Assembly: GCA_029556615.1 (NCBI GenBank) | Contig: JAKQDD010000068.1 | Coordinates: 1 to 34,212 of the forward strand | Direction of reading: 5' to 3' | Length of the DNA stretch: 34,212 nt | From: Verrucomicrobiota bacterium | GTDB lineage: Bacteria > Verrucomicrobiota > Verrucomicrobiia > Limisphaerales > J093 | Shown: positions 1-9,800 of the stretch, in pieces | Layout: each line of letters begins with the position of its first letter | Position numbering within the stretch: position 1 is the first letter of the stretch | Notes under the pieces: model-generated | What the model was told of the DNA's origin: nothing | What the model saw: the letters and a program-made list of their open reading frames with translations, nothing else | Database searches by the model: none | Made by a program: the position numbers and the translations under genes

Positions 1-82
1 GCGTCTGAGATGGGTCCGCCGCCCTCACCGAAACCGCCATCGGCAGCAGTACAAACATCAAACGACAGAGAGCCTTGTTCAT
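1..82 (-). CDS. Start of a secreted protein gene (runs off the window)
   Basis: Only the first 27 codons are inside the window. They read MNKALCRLMFVLLPMAV followed by SVRAADPSQT: a basic start, a hydrophobic stretch and an A-A-D site that looks like a signal peptidase I cleavage point. A strong ribosome-binding sequence, GAGGA, lies six bases before the ATG on the minus strand (within 83-100), which supports this start. The frame has no stop to the window edge. The mature protein is not visible, so no function can be given beyond export. It is transcribed away from the PQQ gene, with a transposase remnant between them. Confidence 0.6.
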   Translation of the reverse strand, partial: MNKALCRLMFVLLPMAVSVRAADPSQT

Positions 83-188
83 ACGTAGTCCTCATACAGC
101 CAAGTTTGCGGTTTCGCTTGAACATACCGGCGAGGAAGATGTCCCACTGACAGTTGGAGGTTGAGTGGCTACTCCATGGTTTCATAGT

Positions 189-473
189 TTACGCCACCTC
201 CGTCGTGTGGTCAACGGCCTCTACCGCGGCCAGGTCCTTGAGCTTGGCGTCCAGTATCCACAACTGCTGATGGCCCATGATTTTGCGGAATCGCTTCTCC
301 ATGTCTGACAGCGACGCCGCCACCCAGCGGACCACCATCGCATGATCCCGCCAGCGTTTGACACGGCCGGTGCGGCTGCGAATCCCACTGTTGTGCGACT
401 CGATCACATTGGTTGAGCCCAAGCAACGCCGCAATGCCTTCGACAGCCCCAGCCGGTTATTGCTGTAAGTCAT
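189..473 (-). pseudogene. C-terminal remnant of an IS256-type (mutator) transposase
   Basis: The 94 residues contain STNVIES followed by the R-x-R-T-x-x-V-K-R-W-R-D and M-x-x-R-W-V-A-A motifs. These are the C-terminal end of IS256/mutator transposases (PF00872), and the E of NVIES corresponds to the last catalytic acid of the DDE triad. Full transposases of this family are about 400 residues, so roughly three quarters is missing. An in-frame TGA directly precedes the first ATG, and the first two catalytic Asp residues are absent. It cannot be active. I saw no inverted repeats or matching remnant nearby, so the boundaries of the original element are unknown. It separates two outward-reading secreted-protein genes. 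Confidence 0.8.
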
Positions 474-568
474 TCATTTATAAGATGTTACGTGGCGTGT
501 TCGGCGAGTTACGCCCTGTTGAGTTTTCCGCCGATTAGCACGTTCTGAGGGCTTTCTGAGAGGCTTTC

Positions 569-675
569 GGGCCGTATGGATGGCCAGACGTGTTGAAATC
601 GAGGCCCCGATTGTGGTATTGTTGACCGTGTCGCGTGCAGGGGTGCAAATTGTGGCGTTATATGGCAGATCCCGG
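569..675 (+). repeat. Upstream block, copy 1 (matches 2095-2201)
   Basis: This 107-base block aligns without gaps to 2095-2201. The first 75 or so bases are very similar and the last 30 are weaker, though both end in ATCCCGG. Conserved pieces include GATGGCCAGAC, GTTGAAATCGA, TTGACC and GTCGCGTGC. This copy contains a near-palindrome, AATCGAGGCCCCGATT. It lies about 100 bases before the PQQ gene, while copy 2 ends 3 bases before the start of the next gene. A shared promoter or operator is the likely meaning, but no clear -10 box can be assigned. Confidence 0.6.
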
Positions 676-771
676 CTCATGCGGAAGGCAGCCTGCTTGA
701 GGGTTTGCGCATGCCGCGTTAAGACATACCGGTTCGCCCGATGAGTGTTTGTCAATGAAAGAGCCTTACCG

Positions 772-2052
772 ATGAGGACCAAGACAGCCCTATTGCGTGT
801 GTGCATCTACTATATTGCCGCGGTCGTTGGGACAGTTGGCGCAACGGCATACGGAGAGAACTGGCCGTGTTTTCGGGGGCCCAGCCGCCAGGGAATATCA
901 CAGGAACGCAATGTGCCCGTGCAATGGAGCCACACGGAGGGGGTGGTTTGGAAGACGCCGATACCCGGCGACGGCGCATCGTCTCCGATTGTCTGGGACC
1001 AGCGTGTGTTTCTCACGACCGCGACCGAATCGGGTGCATCGTACAGGCTGCTCTGTATCGACCACACGACCGGTGCCATCGTCTGGGATAGAGAAATACT
1101 GCGGCAGGAAACCGGCCACAGAAATCCCCTGAATTCATACGCCAGCTCCACGCCGGCCACCGACGGCGAGAAGGTGTTTGTCCTGGCGTTTGACGGGACG
1201 CTGGCGGCGGTATCCATGCAGGGTCAGGTCCTCTGGAAGAACCAGGAAATTCGCTACTATAGCGAGCACGGACTGGCGGTGTCCGTCGTTCTGCATGAGG
1301 ACCTGGTGATATGGCCGTTCGACGGAAGCAGCGGGCAGGACAGGACGGTCGGATGGCAGACGCCGTGGGACCGGGCGGTGATCCTAGCCGTGGACAAGAA
1401 CACGGGGCAGACCCGGTGGCGGGGGCGGCGGGGCTTGTCGCGGATCGGGCACGTGACGCCGCAGGTCGTCCGGGTCAACGGCCGGGACCAACTGGTCAGT
1501 GGGGCCGGGGATGTGGTGCAGGGGTTTGACCTTACGACCGGACAGCGGATATGGACGGTCAGCAGCCCCGGGGAAGGGGTTGTGCCGTCGATCGTGGCCG
1601 GCGACGGGGTAGTCTTTGCCGCCAGTGGTTTCGGCGAGTCGGCCATCCGCGCCATCCGGACCGACGGGCAGGGGGATGTCAGCGGCACCCACGTGGTGTG
1701 GCAGACGGACAAGGATGTCCCCAAGGTGCCGTCGATGTTGTATGTGCGGCCCCACTTGTACGTGCTGACGGAATCCGGGCTGGCCAAGTGCCTTGATGCC
1801 GCAACAGGGCAGGAACTCTGGCGGCAACGTCTGGCGGGCAAGCACTCGGCTTCGCCGGTCTATGCTGGCGGGCGCATCTACTTGCTTAGCGAGCAGGGCA
1901 AGACGGTCGTAGTCGAGGCGGGCGGTCAGTTCAAAGTGGTCTGCGAGAATGACCTCGCCGAGAAATGCCTGGCCAGTGCGGCCATCTCGGGAGGGCGTTT
2001 CTTCATCCGAACAGAGGCAAACCTGTATTGCATCGGCACCCAGCAGCCGTGA
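772..2052 (+). CDS. Secreted PQQ-repeat beta-propeller protein
   Basis: The 426-residue protein starts with a signal peptide (MRTKTALLRV, then a hydrophobic stretch to about residue 28) and continues with ENWPCFRGP, a typical opening of PQQ-like propeller proteins in Verrucomicrobiota and Planctomycetota. Repeated blade motifs follow, such as LLCIDHTTGAIVWD, VDKNTGQTRWRG, FDLTTGQRIWTV and LDAATGQELWRQ. These match PQQ_2/BamB-like propellers (PF13360). No catalytic residues can be named; members are usually periplasmic scaffolds or ligand binders. I chose ATG 772 because AAAGAG lies 8 bases upstream and a signal peptide follows directly; a GTG at 745 in the same frame would add nine residues. 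It sits upstream of the glycan locus and shares an upstream block with its first gene. Confidence 0.85.
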   Translation: MRTKTALLRVCIYYIAAVVGTVGATAYGENWPCFRGPSRQGISQERNVPVQWSHTEGVVWKTPIPGDGASSPIVWDQRVFLTTATESGASYRLLCIDHTTGAIVWDREILRQETGHRNPLNSYASSTPATDGEKVFVLAFDGTLAAVSMQGQVLWKNQEIRYYSEHGLAVSVVLHEDLVIWPFDGSSGQDRTVGWQTPWDRAVILAVDKNTGQTRWRGRRGLSRIGHVTPQVVRVNGRDQLVSGAGDVVQGFDLTTGQRIWTVSSPGEGVVPSIVAGDGVVFAASGFGESAIRAIRTDGQGDVSGTHVVWQTDKDVPKVPSMLYVRPHLYVLTESGLAKCLDAATGQELWRQRLAGKHSASPVYAGGRIYLLSEQGKTVVVEAGGQFKVVCENDLAEKCLASAAISGGRFFIRTEANLYCIGTQQP

Positions 2053-2094
2053 GGCTCTGCCACTCGGCAACATGACAGACGGTTGTGGGACTCC

Positions 2095-2201
2095 GGGCCG
2101 TATTGATGGCCAGACACGTTGAAATCGAAGCCCCCAGTGTGATATTATTGACCGCGTCGCGTGCTGGAGCATTGCTCATTACGTTAATTGAGAAATCCCG
2201 G
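2095..2201 (+). repeat. Upstream block, copy 2 (matches 569-675)
   Basis: This is a gapless 107-base partner of the block at 569-675. It begins about 40 bases after the stop of the PQQ gene and ends 3 bases before the ATG at 2205, so it fills most of the gap between the genes. Shared pieces are GATGGCCAGAC, GTTGAAATCGA, TTGACC and GTCGCGTGC. The near-palindrome of copy 1 is degraded here. The position suggests that the downstream gene has its own promoter or operator rather than only readthrough from the PQQ gene. Confidence 0.6.
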
Positions 2202-2204
2202 ACC

Positions 2205-5027
2205 ATGAAACACATCGCCGCATTCCTCAGCACCGTGCTTCTCGCCGTCTCCGGCGCGGAAGCCAAACCGCTCAAAGTCTTCATACTCGCCGGACAGTCG
2301 AACATGGAGGGACCGGCCAACATCAGCACCGTCGACTACATCGGCGACGACCCGGCCACCGCGCCGATGCTCAAGATGATGCGGGGAGCCGATGGGAAAT
2401 GCGCCGTCTGCGATGGAGTGTGGATTTCTTATCTAACTGGCGAAAAGGACTTTGTCCTCAACGGCAAACTGACGGCAGGCTATGGCTCGATGTGGGGGCA
2501 GGATCCCACCAAGCCCGGTGACAAGATCGGGCCGGAGTTCACCTTTGGTCTCACAATGGACGCGGCTTTCGACGAGCCGGTGCTGATTATCAAGGCCGCC
2601 TGGGGTGGCAAGAGCCTACACACCGATTTTCGCCCGCCCAGCGCCGGGCCGTTTGAAATGCCGGCACGGACCAAGGAACTCTGGGACCAGCACCCGCAGG
2701 GTGCCCACGGGATTCCGAAGCTCGATGAGCGGGATGCGTGGTGGCAAGGGGTCCGTGACCGGACTGGCGTCTACTACCGCCTGATGATCGGTCATGTGAA
2801 ACAGGTCCTGGCCGACCCGAAACAAGTCATCCCTGGGTATGATGCCTCGCAGGGCTACGAGATCGCCGGATTCGCATGGCTCCAAGGGTGGAACGACATG
2901 GTCGATGGGTCCGTCTATCCGAATCATAACCAGCCCGATCGCTACGCGCTTTACTCGAGACTGCTCGCCCACTTCATCCGCGATGTGCGCAAGGACCTGA
3001 GCGAGCCGAAGATGCCGTTCGTCATCGGCGTCATGGGCGTGGGCGGGCTCAAGGACCAGTCCGTGGATATGGTAGCATTCCGCCAGGCAATGGCGGCACC
3101 AGCGGACATGCCTGAATTCAAGGGTAATGTGACCGCGGTGGAAACCGCACCCTTCTGGTCCGACGAGCTCGGCGCCATCGATGAGAAGCGAGCCAAGATC
3201 AACCAGATGCGCTATTTTCTGGACTCGAAACACAGGGATCACGCGAACGCCGATGGCAAGATGACCCAGGAAGAAAAGGACGAATACTTGCAGGAATACG
3301 CGGCGGAACTGATCTCTCCCGCCCAAGCCGCCCTTTGGGATCGCGGCGCCTCCAACGCCGGCTATCATTACCTTGGGTGCGCGAAGACCTTCGCGCTGAT
3401 GGGCAAAGCCTTCGCCGAGGCCAACCTCAAAATGCTGGAGTACGCTTGCGTCGCAGAGATTCAGCAAGGCGAAATGGCCGGCTACCTTTTTGGCCCGGCG
3501 GAGAAGGTGCCGGAAGAGTATAACGGCGGCTTCTCACTCTATGCGGCGGCGTGGCCTCTCGTACAAACCTACCCCGGTCACCAATTCCAAACCGGGCTAT
3601 GCGGCACCTGGATGCATCCGCAGTATGAACCGGACAAGAAGCCCGCGGGCGAGTGCTACACGGACGTCGAAGGCGGCCTCGGTTGGTGGCGCGACACACA
3701 TTTCCCGACTACCACGCCGAAGTTCATCATGGGCGGTGTGGGGCCAAACTTTAGGTGGATCGCTAACGGCCCCGGCTACGGCGCGGGCACTTGGGAGAAA
3801 CCGCGTGGTCAATATGGCGTCGCGCAACTTAGCCCGTGGCTTTTGTTTCCGCTCGACGGACTGAACTTGAAACAAGGTACGAGCGGCGAACTCTTTGGCT
3901 ACGGCTACCTCCCGTTGCCGCTCACCAATCCGAAAGCCACCACGGCGGGCAAGAACGTGCCTACCGGCAACCAGTGCTGGACGCTGTTCCTCAACACGGC
4001 CAACTTCAAAGGCCCGGCGGCCTTCTTCACGCCCTTCTTCTGGTCGCAGGCGACCCTCGAGAATCCGGAATGGGCCGGGCTGATGCTGGATTCTCAGCCC
4101 GTGGGACCGAACAAGGCCATTCAGATGGAAACGCAGCACGTCCCGGCCATTCTGAGCAAGAGCGCGGTCGGTGGGGTTTACGCCCGTATCGCTCCGACCT
4201 CATTTCCCGTCGGTCCCGAGGGCCACTCGACCGTGCTGCACCGGATCACCGCCTACAAGAAAACGGCGATGTGGGACGACGTACAGCGCTGGTTTGACGG
4301 CGGCGCTCCGGCCACCGGCCTGATCAAGACCGAGGCGTCCGCCGTGCATCCGTTTGGCAAGGGCGGCGGCTCCAGTTGGAGTATATATTCTCCGAGTACT
4401 CCGCACGAGGAGAAGGCGTCACTGCCCTGGAACTCCTTCGCTTCTTCGTTCACGCCGAATCCCATCACCTTCGGCTATCGCTGGGACGAACAAATGACGC
4501 GGAAGAACGGTTCGCTCGTCACGTTGCCCGAATACTACCGGCTCGATGTGGACGACAAGAAAGCCCATTGGTCCGTCGTTTCGCCCAAGGATGTGCCGCC
4601 TGAACTCGGCCTCACCCAATACCGCTTTGAAACCCCGAGGGAAGAGGCGCAGGAACCCCGCACCACACCGGACGATTCCGCGAGTTGCTGGAAGAAACCC
4701 GGTCCCGCCGCCGGCCCGTTCCAGGCGCGCCTCGGCGATGGCAGCGTGGTAACTTACTACTGGTATCGGTTCGCCGACCAACCTGCGATGCTCAACGCCG
4801 ACCTCACGCCCGAGGAGCGCGAAGTGGTACAGAAGCGGGTGGAGATGCTGCATCGTGCATGGACTAAGGACCGCAACTACCTCGCCCCGCCCGATGTCGG
4901 CACGCTCGCGCACATTGATCCCGCGTTGATCATGACCCCGCCGAAGGGCCTTGAAGCCGGCTATGTCCCGATCGCCACACGGCAGGAATTGGCTGGTGCA
5001 GCAGATCATCCGAACGATCAAGACTGA
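2205..5027 (+). CDS. Secreted SASA-family carbohydrate esterase fused to an unrecognised C-terminal domain
   Basis: The protein has 940 residues. Residues 1-20 are a signal peptide (MKHIAAFLSTVLLAVSGAEA). Residues 21 to about 415 form a SASA-type SGNH esterase (PF03629): nucleophile Ser32 in LAGQSNMEGP, the block EIAGFAWLQGWND, and a C-terminal D379...H388 pair in WDRGASNAGYHYLG. The family removes acetyl groups from sugars. The domain ends normally at GKAFAEANLKML; a short linker leads to residues 422-927, a domain I do not recognise that matches residues 62-567 of the 17504-19219 product at roughly 85% by eye, with no gaps. Ribosome-binding signal is weak. GTG 2085 opens the same frame, but it lies before the duplicated upstream block and adds no signal peptide, so ATG 2205 is preferred. 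The next gene starts 9 bases after the stop. Confidence 0.85.
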   Translation: MKHIAAFLSTVLLAVSGAEAKPLKVFILAGQSNMEGPANISTVDYIGDDPATAPMLKMMRGADGKCAVCDGVWISYLTGEKDFVLNGKLTAGYGSMWGQDPTKPGDKIGPEFTFGLTMDAAFDEPVLIIKAAWGGKSLHTDFRPPSAGPFEMPARTKELWDQHPQGAHGIPKLDERDAWWQGVRDRTGVYYRLMIGHVKQVLADPKQVIPGYDASQGYEIAGFAWLQGWNDMVDGSVYPNHNQPDRYALYSRLLAHFIRDVRKDLSEPKMPFVIGVMGVGGLKDQSVDMVAFRQAMAAPADMPEFKGNVTAVETAPFWSDELGAIDEKRAKINQMRYFLDSKHRDHANADGKMTQEEKDEYLQEYAAELISPAQAALWDRGASNAGYHYLGCAKTFALMGKAFAEANLKMLEYACVAEIQQGEMAGYLFGPAEKVPEEYNGGFSLYAAAWPLVQTYPGHQFQTGLCGTWMHPQYEPDKKPAGECYTDVEGGLGWWRDTHFPTTTPKFIMGGVGPNFRWIANGPGYGAGTWEKPRGQYGVAQLSPWLLFPLDGLNLKQGTSGELFGYGYLPLPLTNPKATTAGKNVPTGNQCWTLFLNTANFKGPAAFFTPFFWSQATLENPEWAGLMLDSQPVGPNKAIQMETQHVPAILSKSAVGGVYARIAPTSFPVGPEGHSTVLHRITAYKKTAMWDDVQRWFDGGAPATGLIKTEASAVHPFGKGGGSSWSIYSPSTPHEEKASLPWNSFASSFTPNPITFGYRWDEQMTRKNGSLVTLPEYYRLDVDDKKAHWSVVSPKDVPPELGLTQYRFETPREEAQEPRTTPDDSASCWKKPGPAAGPFQARLGDGSVVTYYWYRFADQPAMLNADLTPEEREVVQKRVEMLHRAWTKDRNYLAPPDVGTLAHIDPALIMTPPKGLEAGYVPIATRQELAGAADHPNDQD
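3468..4985 (+). repeat. Long direct duplication, copy 1 (partner 17687-19204)
   Basis: These 1518 bases encode the unrecognised domain in the fusion gene. They align end to end with 17687-19204, which has the same length and, from the translations, no insertion or deletion over 506 codons. A sampled stretch near 3541-3740 is close to 90% identical by eye; most differences are silent. Similarity stops at the fusion point upstream (GGC-GAA-ATG) and just after the codons for PIATRQ downstream. Confidence 0.85.
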
Positions 5028-5036
5028 GGCATGACA

Positions 5037-6695
5037 ATGAAACGCAAAACGAACATGAGGCTCTGCTGGCTGCTCGCCGCAACAGCAATTGGAGTTGCGA
5101 CTGCAAACGCGGCGGACCAGGCGGGGATCATCACCTCGCACTCCCAAGGGCTGCACGGCTACATCGGTTTCGGCCACGAGACGCTCCCGGCCAAGGGCGG
5201 CTACACCGCCGGCATGGGCTTTTATGCCGCGGTCTGGCCGCTGGTGGATCAGCCGCTGGCCGATTTCCAAATCGGCCTGCCGAGTTCGTGGATTCAGCCG
5301 GACAACTCCGACAACAAGGACCAGCCGCTGGCGCCGGAGGGCACGCTGGCCCGCACCTGGAAGGAGCGCGGTCCGACCTGGAGCAGCGTCTTTCAAACCG
5401 TCGAAGGCGGCCTCGGCTATTGGGCCGGCAACCACTTCCGCTACGGCCCGCCCAAGTTCAGCATGAACGCCACGCCGCAGTGCTACGACTACGAGATCGG
5501 TTCGCCCGGCTGGTCGTTCTTCTACGACAACGAGGCGCTGCCGGATCATCGCCTGGGCATCGCGCAACTCAGCAACCGCCTGCTCATCCCTCCTGACGCC
5601 CTGCCGTTTCAAGGCCAGCCCAACGGCGAGTTTCTCGGCTATTCCTGGATGGCGCTGCCCTTCACCGATCCGACCTCAGGCGATCCGCCGACGGGCGACC
5701 AGAGCTGGACCTGCTTCCTCAGCGCCGCCAATTTCAAAGGCCCCATCGCGTACTACATTCCCGAGACGTGGAGTAAAATCGCCATGCTGTTCCACTACCC
5801 CTTCCTCCATGGGCGCGGTCTCGATGCGCGGCCCGGGATCATGGGCGGCGGCGCCATGGAGATCAACACCGTGCCGCGCTTCGACGCGAAGGACGCGCAA
5901 GGCACGACGTACTCGAAGCTGCCGAAGCTCCAGTGGCCGGTCGACTCCGAGGGCCGCGCCTTCCTCGTGCAGGATGTCACCTACTACTCGAAGGCCGCGC
6001 TCTACGACGCCTTCAAGTCCTGGCGCGACGGCGGCGCGGCCTGCTCCGGACGCTTCGACGGGAAAGGCGCGTTCAAGCCCACGCTCAACACCCGCACGAC
6101 ACGCTACGACCAGGCGGGCAAGCGAATCGTCGGCGTGGAACGCGCCTTCGACACGCGGATCTTCGACGGCAACGTGTGGGGCCTGCAATGGTTCACCAAC
6201 GATGTCGCAGCGAACGGCCTGTTCCCGCAGTACTACCAGCACGTCGGCGAGGAGCGCGTCGCCGTCCCCGCAGCCCAAGTGCCGGCGGAAACCCAGCTGC
6301 GCACGCAGGGGTTCAAGCTCGCCCCCAGGGGCGTGCCCTATACCTCGCCCACCGTCGGCGCGTGGGCCAACCCCGGGCCGAAGCTCGGCCCTTTCACGGC
6401 CAGGCTCGCGGATGGCTCGATCGTAACCTACTCGTGGTATCGCTTCGTCGACCAGCCGTCGTTTCAGCAATACCCCTGGAGCGCGGAGAAGAAGGCGACG
6501 CTCCAGGCCTTCGTCGAGAAGCTCCACGCGCAGTGGCCGGTGGACCGCGACTACATGGCTCCGCCCACGCGCGGCAAGTTGGTGTCGCTCGACCCCGCCT
6601 TGCTCGTCACACCGCCCCGCGGCCTGGAGGTCGGCTACGTGCCCATCGTCACGCGCCAGGCGACGGCCGGCACACCACCCGGTTCGAGCGAGTGA
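5037..6695 (+). CDS. Secreted protein of the same unrecognised domain family, divergent copy
   Basis: The 552-residue product has a signal peptide (MKRKTNMRLC, hydrophobic core, ANA cleavage near residue 25). The mature part is a distant relative of the C-terminal domain of the preceding gene. Shared landmarks are VEGGLGYW, NGEFLGYSW, the FLSAANFKGP block, LADGSIVTYSWYRFVDQP and a C-terminal LDPALLVTPPRGLEVGYVPI. The ends match better than the middle. No known catalytic motif or fold is apparent; the protein is rich in Trp, Tyr and Phe, as sugar-binding or sugar-cleaving proteins often are, but that is only suggestive. ATG 5037 is preferred over 5031 because TGAGG lies 7 bases before it. It is probably co-transcribed with the fusion gene. 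Confidence 0.8.
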   Translation: MKRKTNMRLCWLLAATAIGVATANAADQAGIITSHSQGLHGYIGFGHETLPAKGGYTAGMGFYAAVWPLVDQPLADFQIGLPSSWIQPDNSDNKDQPLAPEGTLARTWKERGPTWSSVFQTVEGGLGYWAGNHFRYGPPKFSMNATPQCYDYEIGSPGWSFFYDNEALPDHRLGIAQLSNRLLIPPDALPFQGQPNGEFLGYSWMALPFTDPTSGDPPTGDQSWTCFLSAANFKGPIAYYIPETWSKIAMLFHYPFLHGRGLDARPGIMGGGAMEINTVPRFDAKDAQGTTYSKLPKLQWPVDSEGRAFLVQDVTYYSKAALYDAFKSWRDGGAACSGRFDGKGAFKPTLNTRTTRYDQAGKRIVGVERAFDTRIFDGNVWGLQWFTNDVAANGLFPQYYQHVGEERVAVPAAQVPAETQLRTQGFKLAPRGVPYTSPTVGAWANPGPKLGPFTARLADGSIVTYSWYRFVDQPSFQQYPWSAEKKATLQAFVEKLHAQWPVDRDYMAPPTRGKLVSLDPALLVTPPRGLEVGYVPIVTRQATAGTPPGSSE

Positions 6696-6760
6696 CAGTC
6701 CTTTGCTGTGCCGGGAGCGGGGCCAGCCGCGAAGCCCGCCAATCACGCGAAGCAGGTCAA

Positions 6761-6859
6761 GGCCATGAAATCGCCGGCTTCGTCTGGTGGCAGGGCCCCG
6801 AGGACCAGAGCGCCGACCACGCCGCGCGCTGCGGACAACCGCACTTCTTGCGCTCGCTA
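6761..6859 (+). pseudogene. Fossil fragment of a SASA-family esterase
   Basis: About 33 codons read GHEIAGFVWWQGPEDQ followed by SADHAARCGQPHFLRSL. This matches the central SASA block, which in the fusion gene reads GYEIAGFAWLQGWND and in family members continues with a HAxRYxQ...LIRxLR helix. Neither the N-terminal GQSNM motif nor the C-terminal D...H motif can be found around it, so only this internal piece remains. It lies between the divergent unknown-domain gene and the sensor kinase gene, in frame with the kinase. It shows that a SASA gene once stood directly downstream of this domain copy. Confidence 0.55.
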
Positions 6860-6862
6860 ACG

Positions 6863-9800
6863 ATGCTGCTGCCTGCACCTCCACGGTCCTGTCGGTGGCC
6901 GAGCCTTCGAAAACGAGTGGCGTGCGTCCTTCGCGCGCACGGCTTCACCCATGGAGTCCAATGGATGGCGCTCTTGGCGTCCGCGGTAACCGGCGCGGAA
7001 ATGCCCGCCTCCCGACTGCCAGGCCAAATGGGTTCTTCGTCCTCCCCAACGAACTGGTTCAGCCGCGCGTGGCGGTCCGAGGATGGGCTGGCGGGCAGTA
7101 CCGTCGTGGGCCTCGGCCAGACGCCCGACGGGTTCCTCTGGGTGGCCACAGAAGCCGGTCTGGTGCGCTTCGACGGGATGCGATTCCAGGAAATCGCCTC
7201 CTTGCGCGATCCGGCCCTTGCGTTCCTTGTCGGCCGGAATACCCGTCTCTGGCTGGCGAAAGCGACGACCCCGGGAGGGGGGGAGGTCATCTGCTGGGAT
7301 GCGGGCCGGAGGCGCGTGTTCGGCTCGAGGGAGGGGCTGCCTGACCGTGGGGCGGACGCCCTGGTTGAAGACCCCGCGGGAACGGTATGGTTGAGCGCTG
7401 CCAACAGTGTCTGCCGGATTGATGAGGATCAATGCACGGTTTTCTCCACCGAGGATGGCGTGCCCCCTGGCAGGGGAAAGACGCGCCTGGCGTGCGATGG
7501 CCGGGGCCAACTGTGGCTGGCCCGCCGGAACCTGCTGGGCGCGCATCGCGATGGCAGGTTTTCCACGGTGTTAACCTTGAACGAACCGTGCGGTGCGCTG
7601 CACGGCGCAAGATCCGGCGGCGTCTGGATTGGCGCGGGTCGGCGATTGCTGAACTACAGCGGGGCGGGCGAACCTCAGGATATCGGTGAACTGGCAGCCG
7701 GCCGGGCCAACGCGGAGGTCACTGCCCTTTACGAGGACCGCAGGGGCCGGCTGTGGGTGGGAACCCAAGGGGCCGGCTTGCTTCTCTACAGCGGCGGGGG
7801 GTTTGACCAAGTGCCGCTCGCCAATCGTGAGATCCTGTGTCTGGCCGAAGATGGGGAGGGGAGTCTGTGGGTGGGCACCCGGGGCGGCGGGTTGGTCCGG
7901 GTGAGGCCTCGCGCGTTCGGACTCCAGGCGCTGCGTTCGGACGGCTCGGTCGAAGGGGTGCGGTCGGTCTGCCAGGACAAGGGCGGGACGATGTGGGCCG
8001 TTGTGCAGGGCGGACAGCTCGCGCGGAACGAAGGTCCCCTCTGGCGCACGTTGTCTGCCGCCGACGGCTGGTCCGAGTCTGCGGCGACGTGTGTGACGGC
8101 TGCCCCCGAGGGCGGCGTTTGGGTCGGCACCCAGTCCCATGGCCTGCGTTGGTGGCATGAGGGGAGAGTCCGCGTCCTCGACATGCAGGACGGCCTGGCC
8201 AGCAGGTCGCTCACGGCGCTCCTGACTGCCCCCTCCGGGGATATCTGGCTTGGAACCGTCAGCTCCAACGCGGTGCAGCGGTTGCGGGAGGGCCATCTCC
8301 AAACCCTCATGCTGCCGCAAGAGTATGGGCACTTCGGCAGCCTGGTCGTTGATGCCGCAGGTGGAGTCTGGGCTGCCACCGTGGGCGGCGTGCTGGCTCG
8401 GGCGACCCGGGCAGCGCTCGCCGATGAAACCGCCCACACCTTGCGCGCGCACCACCCGATCGCCTCCCTCTGCGCCACGCCCGACGGCAGCCTGTGGATC
8501 GGTTACCGCGGTCTGGGGGTCGGCCGGCTTCTGCGGGGGCGGTTCACGCGGTTCGGCACGGAGCAAGGACTATGGGATGACTACATTCTCCATATCGTGG
8601 CCGACGACGCGGGCCGGCTCTGGTTTGCTGCGAATCGCGGCCTGTTCTCCGTGACCGAGAAGGAGTTCGAAGCGGTGGCGCAGAGCCGGCAGGCGCGGGT
8701 CCGATCCGTGGTCTACGGGCAGGACGAAGGGGTGCCGGCCTTTCAGGCTGGCAGCGGCTTCTGGCCCGGGGCGGTGCGGAGCGCCGACGGCCGATTGTGG
8801 ATCCCGACGTTCAGCGGGTTGCTCGTCGTGGATCCGAGCCGGCTGACCGAGAACCGGGAACCACCTCCCGTGGTGATGGAGCGGGTGGTGGTGGACGGCC
8901 AGGTGGTGGCCGCTTATGGGGCAAGCCAGGAACCCCCGGTGCCGGGGACCGCCGTGCCCTTGGACTTGCGCCACGTTCAGACGCCCCTGCGCCTGGCTCC
9001 CGGACCCCGGCAGGTGGAACTGGAGTATACAGGGCTCTGTTTCGCGTCGCCGCGCAACGTGACCTTCAAGTATCGGTTGCAGGGCCTGGATTCAGACTGG
9101 ATGGAGGCCGGTTCACGTCGCATCGCCTACTTCAACCACCTGCCCCCCGGGGATTATCGCTTCGAGGTGATGGCCTGCGATCACAACGGTGTGTGGAGCC
9201 AGCAGGCGGCCGGGCTTGCTTTCGCCGTCCTGCCACACTTCTGGCAGACCGCCTGGTTCAGGCTGGTCGGTCTCGCCACGGGCACGGCCGGGTTGGTGGG
9301 CACAGGGTGGGGAATCGCCCGGCGCCGGGCGCGCCGGCGGCTGGCAGGAATGGAGCAAGCCACCGCCATCGAGCACGAACGCGCCCGCATCGCCCGCGAC
9401 ATGCACGACGAATTCGGCTCGCGCCTGACGACCATCGCCAACCTCGGCGAACTCGCCCAGAACCCCGGCGCGTCGTCCGCCGACGCGCGATCGCAGCTGG
9501 GCTCCATGACCCGACAGGTGCGGGAGCTCATCAACACACTGGACGAAGTGGTGTGGACCGTCAGTCCCGAGAACGATTCTCTCCCGAGCGTGGTCGCCTT
9601 CCTGAGCGACTACGCCGAACGCTCCGTCGGAGCGAGCGGAATCAGGCATCGGTTGGAGCTGGACCCGGAATACCCCCCGTGGCGGGTGACGGCCGAGGCG
9701 CGGCATCACCTGCTCCTGGCGACCAAAGAGGCCCTCAATAACGCGGTGCGCCACGCCGCTCCGGAGACAATCCGCGTGAAGCTCCATGTCCACAACGGAT

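Noticed and set aside
622..657. A complete -35/-10 promoter starting at TTGACC in the upstream block
   Set aside because: No -10-like hexamer lies at 16-18 bases from it in either copy, so only the repeat itself is reported.
3229..3285. EF-hand-like segment DHANADGKMTQEE in the SASA domain of the fusion protein
   Set aside because: The first ligand position is not Asp/Asn in the right register, and related SASA proteins have an Ala/Gly-rich version here, so a calcium site is not supported.
5933..6862. Upstream extension of the kinase frame over the end of the unknown-domain gene
   Set aside because: It overlaps about 760 bases of a well-supported gene in another frame and then the SASA fossil; no signal peptide or domain is encoded there apart from the fossil. 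The kinase start was placed at 6863 (or 6965).
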